From NCBI RefSeq assembly GCF_009363555.1, contig NZ_CP045372.1:2181501-2245500 (forward strand): a DNA stretch of 64,000 nt, written 5' to 3'. Origin of the DNA: Sulfitobacter sp. THAF37 (GTDB lineage: Bacteria; Pseudomonadota; Alphaproteobacteria; Rhodobacterales; Rhodobacteraceae). A program made the position numbers and the translations under genes. The notes beneath the pieces were generated by a model. The model was given only the letters and a program-made list of their open reading frames with translations, searched no databases and had not been told where the DNA came from. Positions 1 to 7,675 of this stretch are shown in pieces; position 1 is the stretch's first letter, and each line of letters opens with the position of its first letter.

Positions 1-97
1 TGCGCCCGGCGTGGGGGCGTGATTACAAGCGACCCTGAGAGGCGTCAAGGCGAAATTATTGTCGGGCCGCCCTGTCAGTCCGAACGGGGAAGATGCG

Positions 98-877
98 ATG
101 AAAAAGCCGAAGTGGGTGGTCCGGAAAGAACAAGACAAGAAGTCCGAGGCGCAGGCCACGGTCTGGCTGTTCGGACTGCACGCGGTGCGCGATGCGCTGG
201 TGAACCCGGCCCGCGAGAAGCTGACCCTGATGGTGACCCCCAACGCGCTGGCCAAGCTGGAGGATGCGGTTGCCACAGCGGGGATCACGCCGCAGGTGGT
301 GGACCCGCGAAAGTTCCGCCCGCCGCTTGATCCGGCGTCGGTGCACCAGGGCGCGGTGCTGGAGGTCAGGCCGCTGAACTGGGGTCGGCTCGAGGATGTC
401 TGCATCGGCGACAGCCCGGCGCCCCGCGTGCTGCTGCTGGACCGGGTGACAGACCCGCATAACGTGGGCGCGATCCTGCGCTCTGCCGAGGTGTTGGGCG
501 CCTCTGCCGTGATCGGGACGCGGCACCATTCCGCGCCGGAAACCGGGGCGCTGGCCAAGACCGCCTCGGGGGCGCTGGAACGCCAGCCCTATCTGCGGCT
601 GCGCAATCTGGCCGATGCGATCCGGGCGTTGCAGGGGATGGGATACCTGGTGCTGGGTCTGGACGGGGAGGCGGACACCACCATCGAGGCCGCCGTGGAA
701 GGCCGCCGGGATCGGCCGGTGGCACTGGTACTGGGCGCCGAGGGGCCGGGCCTGCGCGACAAGACCCGCGAGACCGTGGATGCGCTGGTACGGATTGACG
801 CAGCCGGGCAGTTCGGGTCGCTCAATGTGTCAAATGCCGCCGCGATTGCCCTATATGCCGCCAGAGTGAATGGCTGA
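98..877 (+). CDS. rlmB: TrmH/SpoU-family 23S rRNA ribose 2'-O-methyltransferase (RlmB type)
   Basis: This 259-residue protein has the family layout: a small N-terminal RNA-recognition domain (about residues 20-95) and a C-terminal SPOUT (knotted) methyltransferase domain. The three SPOUT motifs are visible: DPHNVGAILR (119-128), LGAEGPGL (212-219) and SLNVSNAAAIALY (241-253). The family methylates the 2'-oxygen of a ribose in rRNA using S-adenosylmethionine, in the cytoplasm; RlmB acts on 23S rRNA G2251 in E. coli. The ATG at 98 is chosen because a GGGGA ribosome site precedes it and the upstream in-frame extension looks like leader. A zinc-ribbon gene follows 12 bases downstream. A tRNA 2'-O-methyltransferase of the same superfamily cannot be fully excluded. 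Confidence 0.87.
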   Translation: MKKPKWVVRKEQDKKSEAQATVWLFGLHAVRDALVNPAREKLTLMVTPNALAKLEDAVATAGITPQVVDPRKFRPPLDPASVHQGAVLEVRPLNWGRLEDVCIGDSPAPRVLLLDRVTDPHNVGAILRSAEVLGASAVIGTRHHSAPETGALAKTASGALERQPYLRLRNLADAIRALQGMGYLVLGLDGEADTTIEAAVEGRRDRPVALVLGAEGPGLRDKTRETVDALVRIDAAGQFGSLNVSNAAAIALYAARVNG

Positions 878-889
878 AGGAGCGGACCG

Positions 890-1201
890 CTGAGCTATCC
901 GACCAAAATCGCGACCTGCTGCTATTGCGGGACACGGGCGGCGCTGACGCTGGATCGCGGGCGGCATGAGCTGTCCTGTGCCCAATGCGCGGCGCCGCTG
1001 CACGATCTCAAGGCGCTGCCGGTAAAGGAAAAGCCGAAAAAGACCGGCGTCAGCCACCAGCCGGTGCTGCGCCGTTTTCCCGGCGGGCAGAAGGCGGCGG
1101 AGGTCCGGCATCGCAAGCCGAAAAAACGCAAGCCGCGCAAGTCGCTTTGGCGCCGCATGGCGGAAGAGGCGTTCGATGTGGTTGAAGATATCTTCGATTG
1201 A
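890..1201 (+). CDS. Small zinc-ribbon protein with a CTG start
   Basis: An open frame of 104 codons starts at a CTG. An exact AAGGAG ribosome site (877-882) lies seven bases before it and overlaps the rlmB stop codon. The 103-residue product has two CxxC pairs (C10/C13 and C30/C33), a typical zinc ribbon. A strongly basic middle follows (repeated Lys-Pro-Lys and Arg-Lys runs near residues 74-83) and an acidic C-terminus. It is the only frame here whose codon use looks like that of its neighbours. No ATG, GTG or TTG start exists that keeps the first CxxC, so standard ORF finders may shorten or miss it. Function is unknown; nucleic-acid or ribosome association is an inference from the zinc ribbon, the basic tract and the coupling to an rRNA methyltransferase. 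Confidence 0.75.
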   Translation: MSYPTKIATCCYCGTRAALTLDRGRHELSCAQCAAPLHDLKALPVKEKPKKTGVSHQPVLRRFPGGQKAAEVRHRKPKKRKPRKSLWRRMAEEAFDVVEDIFD

Positions 1202-1352
1202 CCGGGATCGGCGGAAAGATGCCCGTGAGGCGGCAGGCCATCACAAACCGCGCTGGTCCCTTTAACGGCAGCGGGGAATACCTATGTGAGGTAGAGGACG
1301 GCGGGCACGGAACGCCCGGCGTCACTTTACTGTCCCTCGTTCCGTACCTGAT
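1202..1352 (+). other. Possible structured untranslated transcript
   Basis: No convincing coding frame is present in these 151 bases. A strong hairpin lies at 1297-1323 (GACG, G.G mismatch, CGGGC, 7-base loop, then the complement), and a canonical terminator follows at 1353-1386. This could be the 3' untranslated region of the rlmB transcript or a small RNA. No known RNA family could be assigned by eye. Confidence 0.3.
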
Positions 1353-1386
1353 GCGCCCCCTGATACATTCAGGAGGGCGCTTTTTT
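1353..1386 (+). terminator. Rho-independent terminator
   Basis: The stem GCGCCCCCTGA / TCAGGAGGGCGC has a five-base loop and one bulged A, followed at once by six T (1381-1386). It ends the rlmB/zinc-ribbon transcript before the next gene. Confidence 0.88.
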
Positions 1387-1422
1387 ATGTCGAAACCTGA
1401 TTTTACGCGATAGGGTCTGCGC

Positions 1423-1890
1423 ATGATGTATTCGGACACGATGCTCAGGGAGGTATTGGCCCGCGCCCGCCGGATCGCGGTGGTTGGCGTATCGCTCAAC
1501 CCGGTGCGGCCCAGTTACTATGTGGCGCGGTATCTGGGGCTGAGGGGATACGACGTGATCCCGGTGAACCCGCTGCACGCGGGCGAGACCGTGTTTGGCC
1601 GGCGCGTGCAGGGATCGCTGTCGGTGATCGAAGGCGGCGTCGATATGGTCGATATCTTTCGCCGCCCGGAGGCGGTGCCGGAGATCGTGGAGGAGGCGCT
1701 GGCGTGTTTTCCGGACCTGCAGACCATCTGGATGCAGATCGGCGTCGAACATGCCGAGGCGGCGGCAAGGGCGGAGGCGCGGGGGATCACCGTGATCCAG
1801 AACCGCTGTCCGAAGATCGAGTACCAACGTCTGCACGGCGAATTGCGGATGGGCGGTTTCGCCACGGGTCGGATATCGAGCAAGTTGTGA
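1423..1890 (+). CDS. CoA-binding (YccU-type) Rossmann-fold protein
   Basis: The 155-residue protein is a single CoA-binding domain of the succinyl-CoA-synthetase-alpha fold. Signs are the N-terminal strand and loop IAVVGVSLNPVRPSY (residues 18-32) for the nucleotide, VIPVNP (45-50), and the C-terminal part with VIQNRCPKIEY. Stand-alone members of this family are about 140-150 residues long, bind CoA and have no established reaction. Two consecutive ATG codons (1423, 1426) could serve as start. The gene stands alone after a terminator and is followed by a dispersed hairpin repeat. Confidence 0.82.
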   Translation: MMYSDTMLREVLARARRIAVVGVSLNPVRPSYYVARYLGLRGYDVIPVNPLHAGETVFGRRVQGSLSVIEGGVDMVDIFRRPEAVPEIVEEALACFPDLQTIWMQIGVEHAEAAARAEARGITVIQNRCPKIEYQRLHGELRMGGFATGRISSKL

Positions 1891-1967
1891 TGAGCGCGGC
1901 GTTTGGTCGGCGTTTGGTACCGGTCCCGACTGGCCGCGCTGCGCGCGACGCGATCCATTTTGCGGAT

Positions 1968-2020
1968 GAGGGGGCTTTGCCCCCTCAAACTCCCCCGAGT
2001 ATTTCGGGCATAAAGAAGCT
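1968..2020 (+). repeat. Roseobacter-type dispersed intergenic repeat with hairpin
   Basis: A perfect eight-base-pair hairpin GAGGGGGC-TTT-GCCCCCTC (1968-1986) is followed by AACTCCCCCGAGTATTTCGG and ATAAAGAAGC. From memory this arrangement recurs between genes in many Rhodobacteraceae genomes. Only one copy was noticed in this window. It lies between convergent genes and may also end transcription. Confidence 0.5.
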
Positions 2021-2035
2021 GGGGTTCGGGTGAGG

Positions 2036-2341
2036 TCAGCGGGAGGCTTTCTCCGCGAGCCCGGATTGCGACTGGCGGCGGTCGAGTTCGGCCAGAACAT
2101 CGCTGAGGGGCACGTCGCGGGCGGCGAGCATGACCAGCAGGTGGTAGAGCACGTCTGCCGCCTCTGAAGTGAGCGCGGGGCGGTCGCCTTTGACGGCCTC
2201 GATGATCGCCTCCACCGCTTCCTCGCCGAATTTCTCGGCGCATTTTTCGGGGCCTTTGGCCAGCAGTTGCGCGGTCCAGCTGCTGTCGGGGGCGGCGTTC
2301 TTTCGGGTGAGGATCGTCGCAAAGAGGTCGTCGAGGGTCAT
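2036..2341 (-). CDS. hisE: Phosphoribosyl-ATP diphosphatase (HisE)
   Basis: This 101-residue enzyme removes pyrophosphate from phosphoribosyl-ATP, the second step of histidine synthesis, in the cytoplasm. It is an all-alpha MazG-like protein; the magnesium-binding acidic helices appear as [11 protein letters not shown] and, further on, [11 protein letters not shown]. Its length fits free-standing HisE (about 100 residues), so HisI must be encoded elsewhere. The start overlaps the end of hisF (ATGA), which indicates translational coupling in a hisA-hisF-hisE order. Confidence 0.95.
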   Translation of the reverse strand: MTLDDLFATILTRKNAAPDSSWTAQLLAKGPEKCAEKFGEEAVEAIIEAVKGDRPALTSEAADVLYHLLVMLAARDVPLSDVLAELDRRQSQSGLAEKASR

Positions 2342-3099
2342 GTGAGCCTCATCGGGATGCCGGCGGCGGCCATGTGCTGCTTGGCCTCGTGGATGGTGAA
2401 TTCGCCGAAGTGGAAGATGGACGCGGCCAGCACCGCGGAGGCGCCGCCCTGCAGCACACCTTCGGCCAGGTGATCCAGCGTGCCCACGCCGCCCGAGGCG
2501 ATGACGGGGACGCTGACGGCGTCGGAGATGGCGCGCGTGAGCGGCAGGTTGAAGCCCTGTTTCGTGCCGTCGCGGTCCATCGAGGTGAGCAGGATTTCTC
2601 CGGCGCCCTTTTCGGTGACGGTGCGGGCGAATGCCACCGCGTCGATGCCGGTGGGGCGGCGGCCGCCGTGGGTGAAGATCTCCCATTTGCCGGGCGCCGT
2701 GGTCTTGGCGTCGATCGCCACCACGATGCATTGACTGCCGAACTGGTCCGCGGCACGGGCGACGACGTCGGGGTCGGCCACGGCGGCGGAGTTGAAGCTG
2801 ACCTTGTCCGCCCCCGCCAGCAACAGGGCACGCACGTCCGCCGCCGTGCGCACGCCACCGCCCACGGTCAGCGGGATGTAGCAGTGTTCTGCCGTGCGGC
2901 GCACCAGGTCGAACATGGTGCCACGATTCTCGTGCGTCGCGTGAATGTCGAGAAAGCACAATTCGTCCGCGCCCGCCGCGTCGTAGGCGATGGCGGCATC
3001 CACCGGGTCGCCCGCATCGCGCAGGCCGACGAAATTCACACCCTTGACGACGCGGCCATCGGCCACGTCGAGGCAGGGGATGATGCGGGTCTTCAGCAT
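2338..3099 (-). CDS. hisF: Imidazole glycerol phosphate synthase cyclase subunit (HisF)
   Basis: This 253-residue TIM barrel pairs with HisH. It uses ammonia from HisH to convert PRFAR into imidazole glycerol phosphate and AICAR. The catalytic aspartates are seen in PCLDVADG (Asp11) and VVAIDAK (about Asp130). Phosphate-binding loops are present at VGGGV and ASGGVG. Length and start match the family. The stop overlaps the hisE start, and hisA lies 55 bases upstream in the same direction. HisH is encoded some 2 kb away on the same strand. Confidence 0.97.
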   Translation of the reverse strand: MLKTRIIPCLDVADGRVVKGVNFVGLRDAGDPVDAAIAYDAAGADELCFLDIHATHENRGTMFDLVRRTAEHCYIPLTVGGGVRTAADVRALLLAGADKVSFNSAAVADPDVVARAADQFGSQCIVVAIDAKTTAPGKWEIFTHGGRRPTGIDAVAFARTVTEKGAGEILLTSMDRDGTKQGFNLPLTRAISDAVSVPVIASGGVGTLDHLAEGVLQGGASAVLAASIFHFGEFTIHEAKQHMAAAGIPMRLT

Positions 3100-3154
3100 G
3101 TCTTTGGTCCGGGCACGGGGCGGAGGTCGACTGTGTATTTCGGGAACAATGAAA

Positions 3155-3874
3155 TCATCGGGACAGGGTTGTCAGAGCGGCGGCAAGGTCAAGTGCCCCG
3201 TCATAGAGAGCGCGGCCCGAAATGGCGCCTTCGATCACGCCGGTGTCGCGCAGGGCGATCAGGTCATCTAGGGACGAGACCCCGCCGGAGGCGATGACGG
3301 GGATCTGCACAGCGCGGGCGAGGTCCGCTGTCGCCGCGATGTTGGGGCCGCCCATGGCGCCGTCGCGGTTGATGTCGGTGTAGATGATGGCCGCGACACC
3401 GTCGTCTTCGAACGACTTTGCGAGGTCGGTGACTAGCACGTCGGTTTCCTCTGCCCAGCCCTTGGTCGCCACGCGGCCGTTGCGGGCGTCGATGCCCACG
3501 GCCACCTGGCCGGGAAAGGCCTTGGCGGCCTGGCGCACGAGGTCGGGGTTTTCCACCGCGACGGTGCCGAGGATCACGCGCGCCAGCCCCTTGTCGAGCC
3601 AGTTTTCGATGGTGGCCATGTCGCGGATGCCGCCGCCGAGTTGCGCGGGCACGTTGCAGGCTTCGAGGATCGCCTCAACCGGGGCGGCATTGACCGGTGC
3701 CCCTGCAAATGCGCCGTTGAGGTCGACCAGGTGCAGCCACTGGCATCCCGCCGCGACAAAGCTGCGGGCCTGGGCGGCCGGATCGTCGTTGAAGACGGTC
3801 GAGCGGTCCATATCGCCGTGGACCAGGCGCACGGCCTGTCCGTCCTTGAGGTCGATGGCGGGGTAGAGGATCAT
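3155..3874 (-). CDS. hisA: Phosphoribosylformimino-AICAR isomerase (HisA)
   Basis: The 239-residue TIM-barrel enzyme carries out the Amadori rearrangement of ProFAR to PRFAR in histidine synthesis. The N-terminus [12 protein letters not shown] holds the catalytic Asp8, and the second catalytic Asp is in YTDINRDG near residue 130. Half-barrel phosphate sites appear as LGGGIRD and ASGGVSS. The frame stays open a further 38 codons upstream, but the family N-terminus and the conserved MILYPAID start place the ATG at 3874. Confidence 0.96.
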   Translation of the reverse strand: MILYPAIDLKDGQAVRLVHGDMDRSTVFNDDPAAQARSFVAAGCQWLHLVDLNGAFAGAPVNAAPVEAILEACNVPAQLGGGIRDMATIENWLDKGLARVILGTVAVENPDLVRQAAKAFPGQVAVGIDARNGRVATKGWAEETDVLVTDLAKSFEDDGVAAIIYTDINRDGAMGGPNIAATADLARAVQIPVIASGGVSSLDDLIALRDTGVIEGAISGRALYDGALDLAAALTTLSR

Positions 3875-4003
3875 GGGCGGGTCCCTGTGCTGTAACGAGA
3901 TGCGGTTTTGCACGGGCGGGCGCGATTTGCAACGCGACCCGAGGTCTGGCTTGCCAGAAAACGGGGGCTGGTACAGACTGAGCGGCAAAGCGGAGGAACT
4001 TTG

Positions 4004-4393
4004 ATGACGAAACTGATGATGGCTTCATTGCTGGCGTTTGGTCTGGCTGGTGCGGCACAGGCGGCGGATCCGGCAGTGGGCACCTGGCAGACCCAGGTCG
4101 ACGACGGGGCCTATGCCCATGTGAAGATGTCACCTTGCGGCGCCGCAGTCTGCGGCACGATCGCGCGGACATTCAATGACAGCGGCGAATACAAGTCCCC
4201 CAATCTGGGCAAGACGCTGGTGATCGACATGACGCCCGAGGGTGGGGGCAAATACGCAGGCAAGGTCTGGCGACCGTCCAATGGCAAGATCTACATCGGC
4301 AAGATGACCGTGTCGGGCAATACCCTGCGGCTGTCGGGTTGTGTGGCGGGCGGGCTGATCTGTTCCAAGCAGACCTGGCAGCGGGTGAAGTAG
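4004..4393 (+). CDS. Secreted DUF2147 protein
   Basis: A 129-residue protein with a cleavable signal peptide (hydrophobic residues 5-15, likely cut after AQA near residue 20). The mature part is a small beta-rich DUF2147 domain: [10 protein letters not shown] at the start, [17 protein letters not shown] in the middle, and [16 protein letters not shown] at the end. Cysteine pairs suggest disulfides in the periplasm. The start at 4004 is set by a nearby GAGGAA site and the signal peptide. It lies on the plus strand between his genes, a common position for this family in the group. Its function is not known. Confidence 0.85.
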   Translation: MTKLMMASLLAFGLAGAAQAADPAVGTWQTQVDDGAYAHVKMSPCGAAVCGTIARTFNDSGEYKSPNLGKTLVIDMTPEGGGKYAGKVWRPSNGKIYIGKMTVSGNTLRLSGCVAGGLICSKQTWQRVK

Positions 4394-4455
4394 CCCGCCG
4401 GAACAATGCGGTCGGTGCAGTCGTTCTCCTCAGGAGCAATCAGAGGAGACTGCCC

Positions 4456-5277
4456 ATGCCCATCGTCACGACGTCAGATCAGACCGAGCTTTACGTCAAG
4501 GATTGGGGCGCCGGACAACCGGTCGTGCTCATTCACGGCTGGCCGCTGAACGCCGACTCCTGGGAGACGCAGGCGCTGGGCCTGGCAGAGGCGGGGTACC
4601 GTGTTGTCAGCTACGACCGCCGTGGTTTCGGACGTTCGGGGCAACCATACACGGGCTATGATTACGACACGCTTTCGGATGATCTTGCCGCGGTGATCGA
4701 CGGGCTGGGGCTGAAGGACGCCGCGATTGCCGGATTCTCGATGGGCGGCGGCGAGGTCAGCCGCTACATGTCGCGGCATGACGGGCGCGGCGTGGTCAAG
4801 GCCATGCTGATCTCTTCCATCGCGCCCTTCATGGCCAAGGCGGACGACAATCCCGATGGGGTGCCCGACGATGTTTTCAGCGACATGAAGGCCGGGCTGC
4901 GCGAGGATCGTGCGGGTTTCCTGAGCGGGTTCTTCAAGGGGTTCTACGGTCGGCGCACGAAAGGTGGCGGCGTCAGCGACCCGGTGCTGGACTGGACGTG
5001 GAACATGGCAATGATGGCAAGCCCGAAGGCGACGCTGGATTGCGTCGACGCCTTTGGCAAGACCGACCTGCGCGGTGACATGGACGCCTTTCGCGTGCCG
5101 ACACTGGTGGTGCACGGAACGGCGGACCAGACGGTTCCGATCGACACATCGGGCAGGCAGGCGGCAAAGATGATCAAGGATGCCGAGTTCAAGGAATACA
5201 GTGGCGCGCCACATGGATTGACCGCCACCCACGCAGACAGGCTGACGCAGGATATGCTGGCCTTTCTCAAACGCTAG
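4456..5277 (+). CDS. Alpha/beta hydrolase, non-haem haloperoxidase/arylesterase type
   Basis: A 273-residue alpha/beta hydrolase without signal peptide. The catalytic triad is visible: Ser95 in GFSMGGGE, Asp224 in GTADQTVP and His253 in GAPHGLT; the oxyanion loop is HGWPLN. This pattern and length fit cofactor-free chloroperoxidase-like esterases, which hydrolyse small esters and show perhydrolase activity in vitro. The ATG at 4456 has a GAGGAG site before it. The gene is convergent with hisH and follows the DUF2147 gene by 62 bases. The real substrate is unknown. Confidence 0.88.
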   Translation: MPIVTTSDQTELYVKDWGAGQPVVLIHGWPLNADSWETQALGLAEAGYRVVSYDRRGFGRSGQPYTGYDYDTLSDDLAAVIDGLGLKDAAIAGFSMGGGEVSRYMSRHDGRGVVKAMLISSIAPFMAKADDNPDGVPDDVFSDMKAGLREDRAGFLSGFFKGFYGRRTKGGGVSDPVLDWTWNMAMMASPKATLDCVDAFGKTDLRGDMDAFRVPTLVVHGTADQTVPIDTSGRQAAKMIKDAEFKEYSGAPHGLTATHADRLTQDMLAFLKR

Positions 5278-5288
5278 CAGCTGTAAGG

Positions 5289-5927
5289 TCAGGGCGCCCA
5301 GGACAGGAAATTGGCGATCAGCCGCAGGCCGGTGGTCTGTGACTTTTCGGGGTGGAACTGCATCCCCAGCATGGTGTCCCGACCGATCATGGCCGTCACG
5401 TCTCCGGCATAGTCCACATGGGCGAGACGTTGTTTCGGGTTGTTGACCGCCATGTGGTAGGAATGGACGAAATAGGCGTGATCGCCGGTCGCGATGCCGT
5501 CGAAGACCGGATGCGGATGGTCGATCACCAGATCGTTCCAGCCCATATGCGGCACCTTCAGCGCGGCATCGGTCGGCGTGATCCGGGTGACTTCCCCCCC
5601 GATCCAGTCGAGCCCCGGTGTATCACGGTATTCCCGGCCCAGGCTGGCCATCAGCTGCATGCCGACGCAGATGCCAAGAAACGGGCGGCCACGGTCCTCG
5701 ACCGCCTCGACCATCGCGTCAAACACGCCTCCCGCGCCTTTGAGGGCCGCCATGCAGGCCGGAAAAGCGCCGTCTCCCGGCAGCACGATACGGTCGGCGC
5801 GGGCGACCACCTCGGCATTTGAGGTGACAACGACCTCTCCGGCGTCGACCTCGCGCGCCATGCGCTCGAAAGCCTTGTGGGCAGAGTGCAGGTTGCCGCT
5901 TTCGTAGTCGATGATGGCAGTCAGCAT
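5289..5927 (-). CDS. hisH: Imidazole glycerol phosphate synthase glutamine amidotransferase subunit (HisH)
   Basis: The 212-residue class I glutaminase supplies ammonia to HisF. The nucleophile cysteine is in LGICVGMQL, and the His/Glu of the triad are in GMQFHPEKSQ near the C-terminus. MLTAIIDYESGN is the usual N-terminus, which fixes the start at 5927 although the frame is open further upstream. hisB lies 322 bases upstream in the same direction. A perfect palindrome (6025-6046) stands in that spacer. Confidence 0.96.
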   Translation of the reverse strand: MLTAIIDYESGNLHSAHKAFERMAREVDAGEVVVTSNAEVVARADRIVLPGDGAFPACMAALKGAGGVFDAMVEAVEDRGRPFLGICVGMQLMASLGREYRDTPGLDWIGGEVTRITPTDAALKVPHMGWNDLVIDHPHPVFDGIATGDHAYFVHSYHMAVNNPKQRLAHVDYAGDVTAMIGRDTMLGMQFHPEKSQTTGLRLIANFLSWAP

Positions 5928-6249
5928 GGGATGGCGGCCCCTTTTGAGCGGAAAGAAAGCAGATGCCCAGGGGCTTGCAAGCTGCCGGGGCGGGCGGACG
6001 GATCGCGCGGCCGCCTCAAATGCAGACATGTCATATATGACATGTCATCCTGAAACCCTCTTGAAGGGGGGAAGGACGGGGCGGCGATGCGACGGACTTG
6101 GACCACCTCGAAGAACTGCGCTCCGCTCGGCCGCAATTGCGCCCGGAAGGGCAGGGGGCGTTCGCCTGCGGATGCAAGTCCGACACCATATTGCCGCACC
6201 TTGCTGGCCTTTGCCGCGATGCCCTGCGCGAAATCCATAAGCATCAGGT
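5928..6249. other. 322-base spacer between hisB and hisH
   Basis: No convincing gene was found. A minus-strand frame open from about 6246 down to 5921 (starting MLMDFAQGIAAKA) has arginine- and proline-rich content without domain signs and is probably not coding. The notable element is the 22-base palindrome at 6025-6046. Confidence 0.5.
6025..6046. promoter_or_regulatory. Perfect 22-base palindrome upstream of hisH
   Basis: GACATGTCATA is followed directly by its exact reverse complement, giving 11+11 bases with no spacer. The AT-rich core TCATATATGA stands out in GC-rich surroundings. It lies about 98 bases before the hisH start. The symmetry is that of a dimeric repressor site, but the binding protein is unknown. 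Confidence 0.5.
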
Positions 6250-6837
6250 TCAAAGCGCGCCCTTGGTGGACGGAATATCGCCGGATTTGCGCGGATCGAC
6301 CTCTACCGCTTCGCGCAGCGCGCGGGCAACCGACTTGAACGCGGCTTCGACGATGTGGTGGCTGTTCAGGCCATGCAGCATATCCACATGCAGCGTGATG
6401 CCGCCCTGCGTGCCGAAGGCCTGGAAAAACTCGCGCACCAGTTCGGTGTCGAACGTGCCGATCCGGGCTGTCGGCAGATCGACATTCCATACCAGATAAG
6501 GCCGCGCCGAAAGATCCAGCGCGCAGCGGACCAGGGCATCGTCCATCGGCAACAGGCAGGCACCGTAGCGGCGGATGCCGCGCTTGTCCCCCAGCGCCTT
6601 GGCCAGCGCCTGGCCCAGGGTGATGCCCACGTCCTCGACCGTGTGGTGGTCGTCAATATGCAGATCGCCTTTCGCCCGAACCTTGATGTCGATCAGCGAA
6701 TGGCGCGCCAGTTGATCCAGCATGTGATCGAAGAACCCCACACCGGTCTGATTGTCGTAGGTGCCGGTGCCGTCAAGATTGATCTCGACGCTCACATCGG
6801 TCTCTGCGGTGGTGCGGGTCAGGCTGGTCTGGCGCAT
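6250..6837 (-). CDS. hisB: Imidazoleglycerol-phosphate dehydratase (HisB)
   Basis: The 195-residue enzyme dehydrates imidazole glycerol phosphate to imidazole acetol phosphate, step six of histidine synthesis. Both manganese-binding motifs are present: [10 protein letters not shown] and, near the C-terminus, [11 protein letters not shown]. It is the monofunctional form without the histidinol phosphatase domain found in enterobacteria. [10 protein letters not shown] and the C-terminal PSTKGAL are family hallmarks. A GAGAGG ribosome site precedes the ATG. It is the most upstream his gene in this group. Confidence 0.97.
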   Translation of the reverse strand: MRQTSLTRTTAETDVSVEINLDGTGTYDNQTGVGFFDHMLDQLARHSLIDIKVRAKGDLHIDDHHTVEDVGITLGQALAKALGDKRGIRRYGACLLPMDDALVRCALDLSARPYLVWNVDLPTARIGTFDTELVREFFQAFGTQGGITLHVDMLHGLNSHHIVEAAFKSVARALREAVEVDPRKSGDIPSTKGAL

Positions 6838-6963
6838 GTCGGGCCTCTCTGGCTGGCGTCTGCCGCCTTATACCAGTGCTGGCCCCGACGCCAAGACCGG
6901 ATGAGGGATTGCAGCCGCCGGGGCCATGTGCGACTCTGATATCAGTCTATGTTCGAGGGCCCG

Positions 6964-7203
6964 ATGACCACCTGCGTTTTTGTCCAGATCAGATGCCGCC
7001 CCGGAACGACCTACAGCGTGGCCGAGGAAATCGCCCTGCGCGAAATTCATTCAGAGCTCTACTCCACCTCCGGGGACTACGACCTGCTGATGAAGCTCTA
7101 CATCCCCAGCGGGCAGGATGTGGGCATGTTCATCAATGAAAACCTGCTGACCATCGACGGTATCGAACGGTCCCTGACCACAATGACGTTCAAGGTCTTT
7201 TGA
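6964..7203 (+). CDS. Stand-alone Lrp/AsnC ligand-binding (RAM) domain protein
   Basis: The 79-residue protein is just the RAM (ACT-like) effector domain of Lrp/AsnC regulators, with no helix-turn-helix. The motif YSTSGDYDLLMKLYI and the ending IDGIERSLTTMTFKVF are typical. RAM domains bind amino acids and form octameric rings; free RAM proteins may modulate full-length regulators, though this is not shown here. The ATG at 6964 matches the usual N-terminus (MTTCVFVQI); another in-frame ATG at 6949 is possible. The stop overlaps the start of the next gene, so the two are probably translated together. Confidence 0.82.
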   Translation: MTTCVFVQIRCRPGTTYSVAEEIALREIHSELYSTSGDYDLLMKLYIPSGQDVGMFINENLLTIDGIERSLTTMTFKVF

Positions 7204-7553
7204 TGCGGTGGCTGGGCCATCTGCGCGCATTGACCTTGATCCCGGTCCTCGCAGCCGGGCCCGTCGCCGCAGCGGAAAAGGTCTATGAAGGTCAGGAGGC
7301 CGCGGCGCTGCGGTGTTCCAACACGCTGGCGCTGACGGCGGTGGCGCTGGCCGGGGCCGACCTGATCGGCGAGGCGGAAAAGGAAGTCATGCTGGGCGTG
7401 ACCATCCTAATCCTCGAACGCCACGTCAGCGGCACCTGGGCACAGAAAAAGGCCGCAATGGCCGTGATCCGCGATCGCCGGTCGGTCGAGGATACGCTGG
7501 ACGATTACCGCCGGAACGCCGCGCGCTGCCTGTCACAATTTCCGATCAACTAA
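7203..7553 (+). CDS. Hypothetical exported protein
   Basis: A 116-residue protein whose ATG overlaps the stop codon of the RAM-domain gene (TGATG). It starts with a signal peptide (hydrophobic stretch about residues 8-20, cleavage likely after VAA). The mature part is helical, with a hydrophobic stretch near residues 38-52 and two cysteines (in ALRCSNTL and ARCLSQF) that could form a disulfide. No family was recognised. Coupling to the RAM protein suggests joint expression but gives no function. Confidence 0.7.
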   Translation: MRWLGHLRALTLIPVLAAGPVAAAEKVYEGQEAAALRCSNTLALTAVALAGADLIGEAEKEVMLGVTILILERHVSGTWAQKKAAMAVIRDRRSVEDTLDDYRRNAARCLSQFPIN

Positions 7554-7675
7554 AGCGTTTCGGAATAAACCTGAAACATCCCATATCACTTTTCGCGTTC
7601 GACCGCAGGGAGAGGCAGCGAACAAGTGATTCAAGTATACTCGAAACTCTATAAGGTGCGAACCGGCTTGTCGGA

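Noticed and set aside
5921..6490. Minus-strand frame between hisB and hisH
   Set aside because: Its upper part is a frame shadow of hisB, and the remainder lacks domain signs or a supported start.
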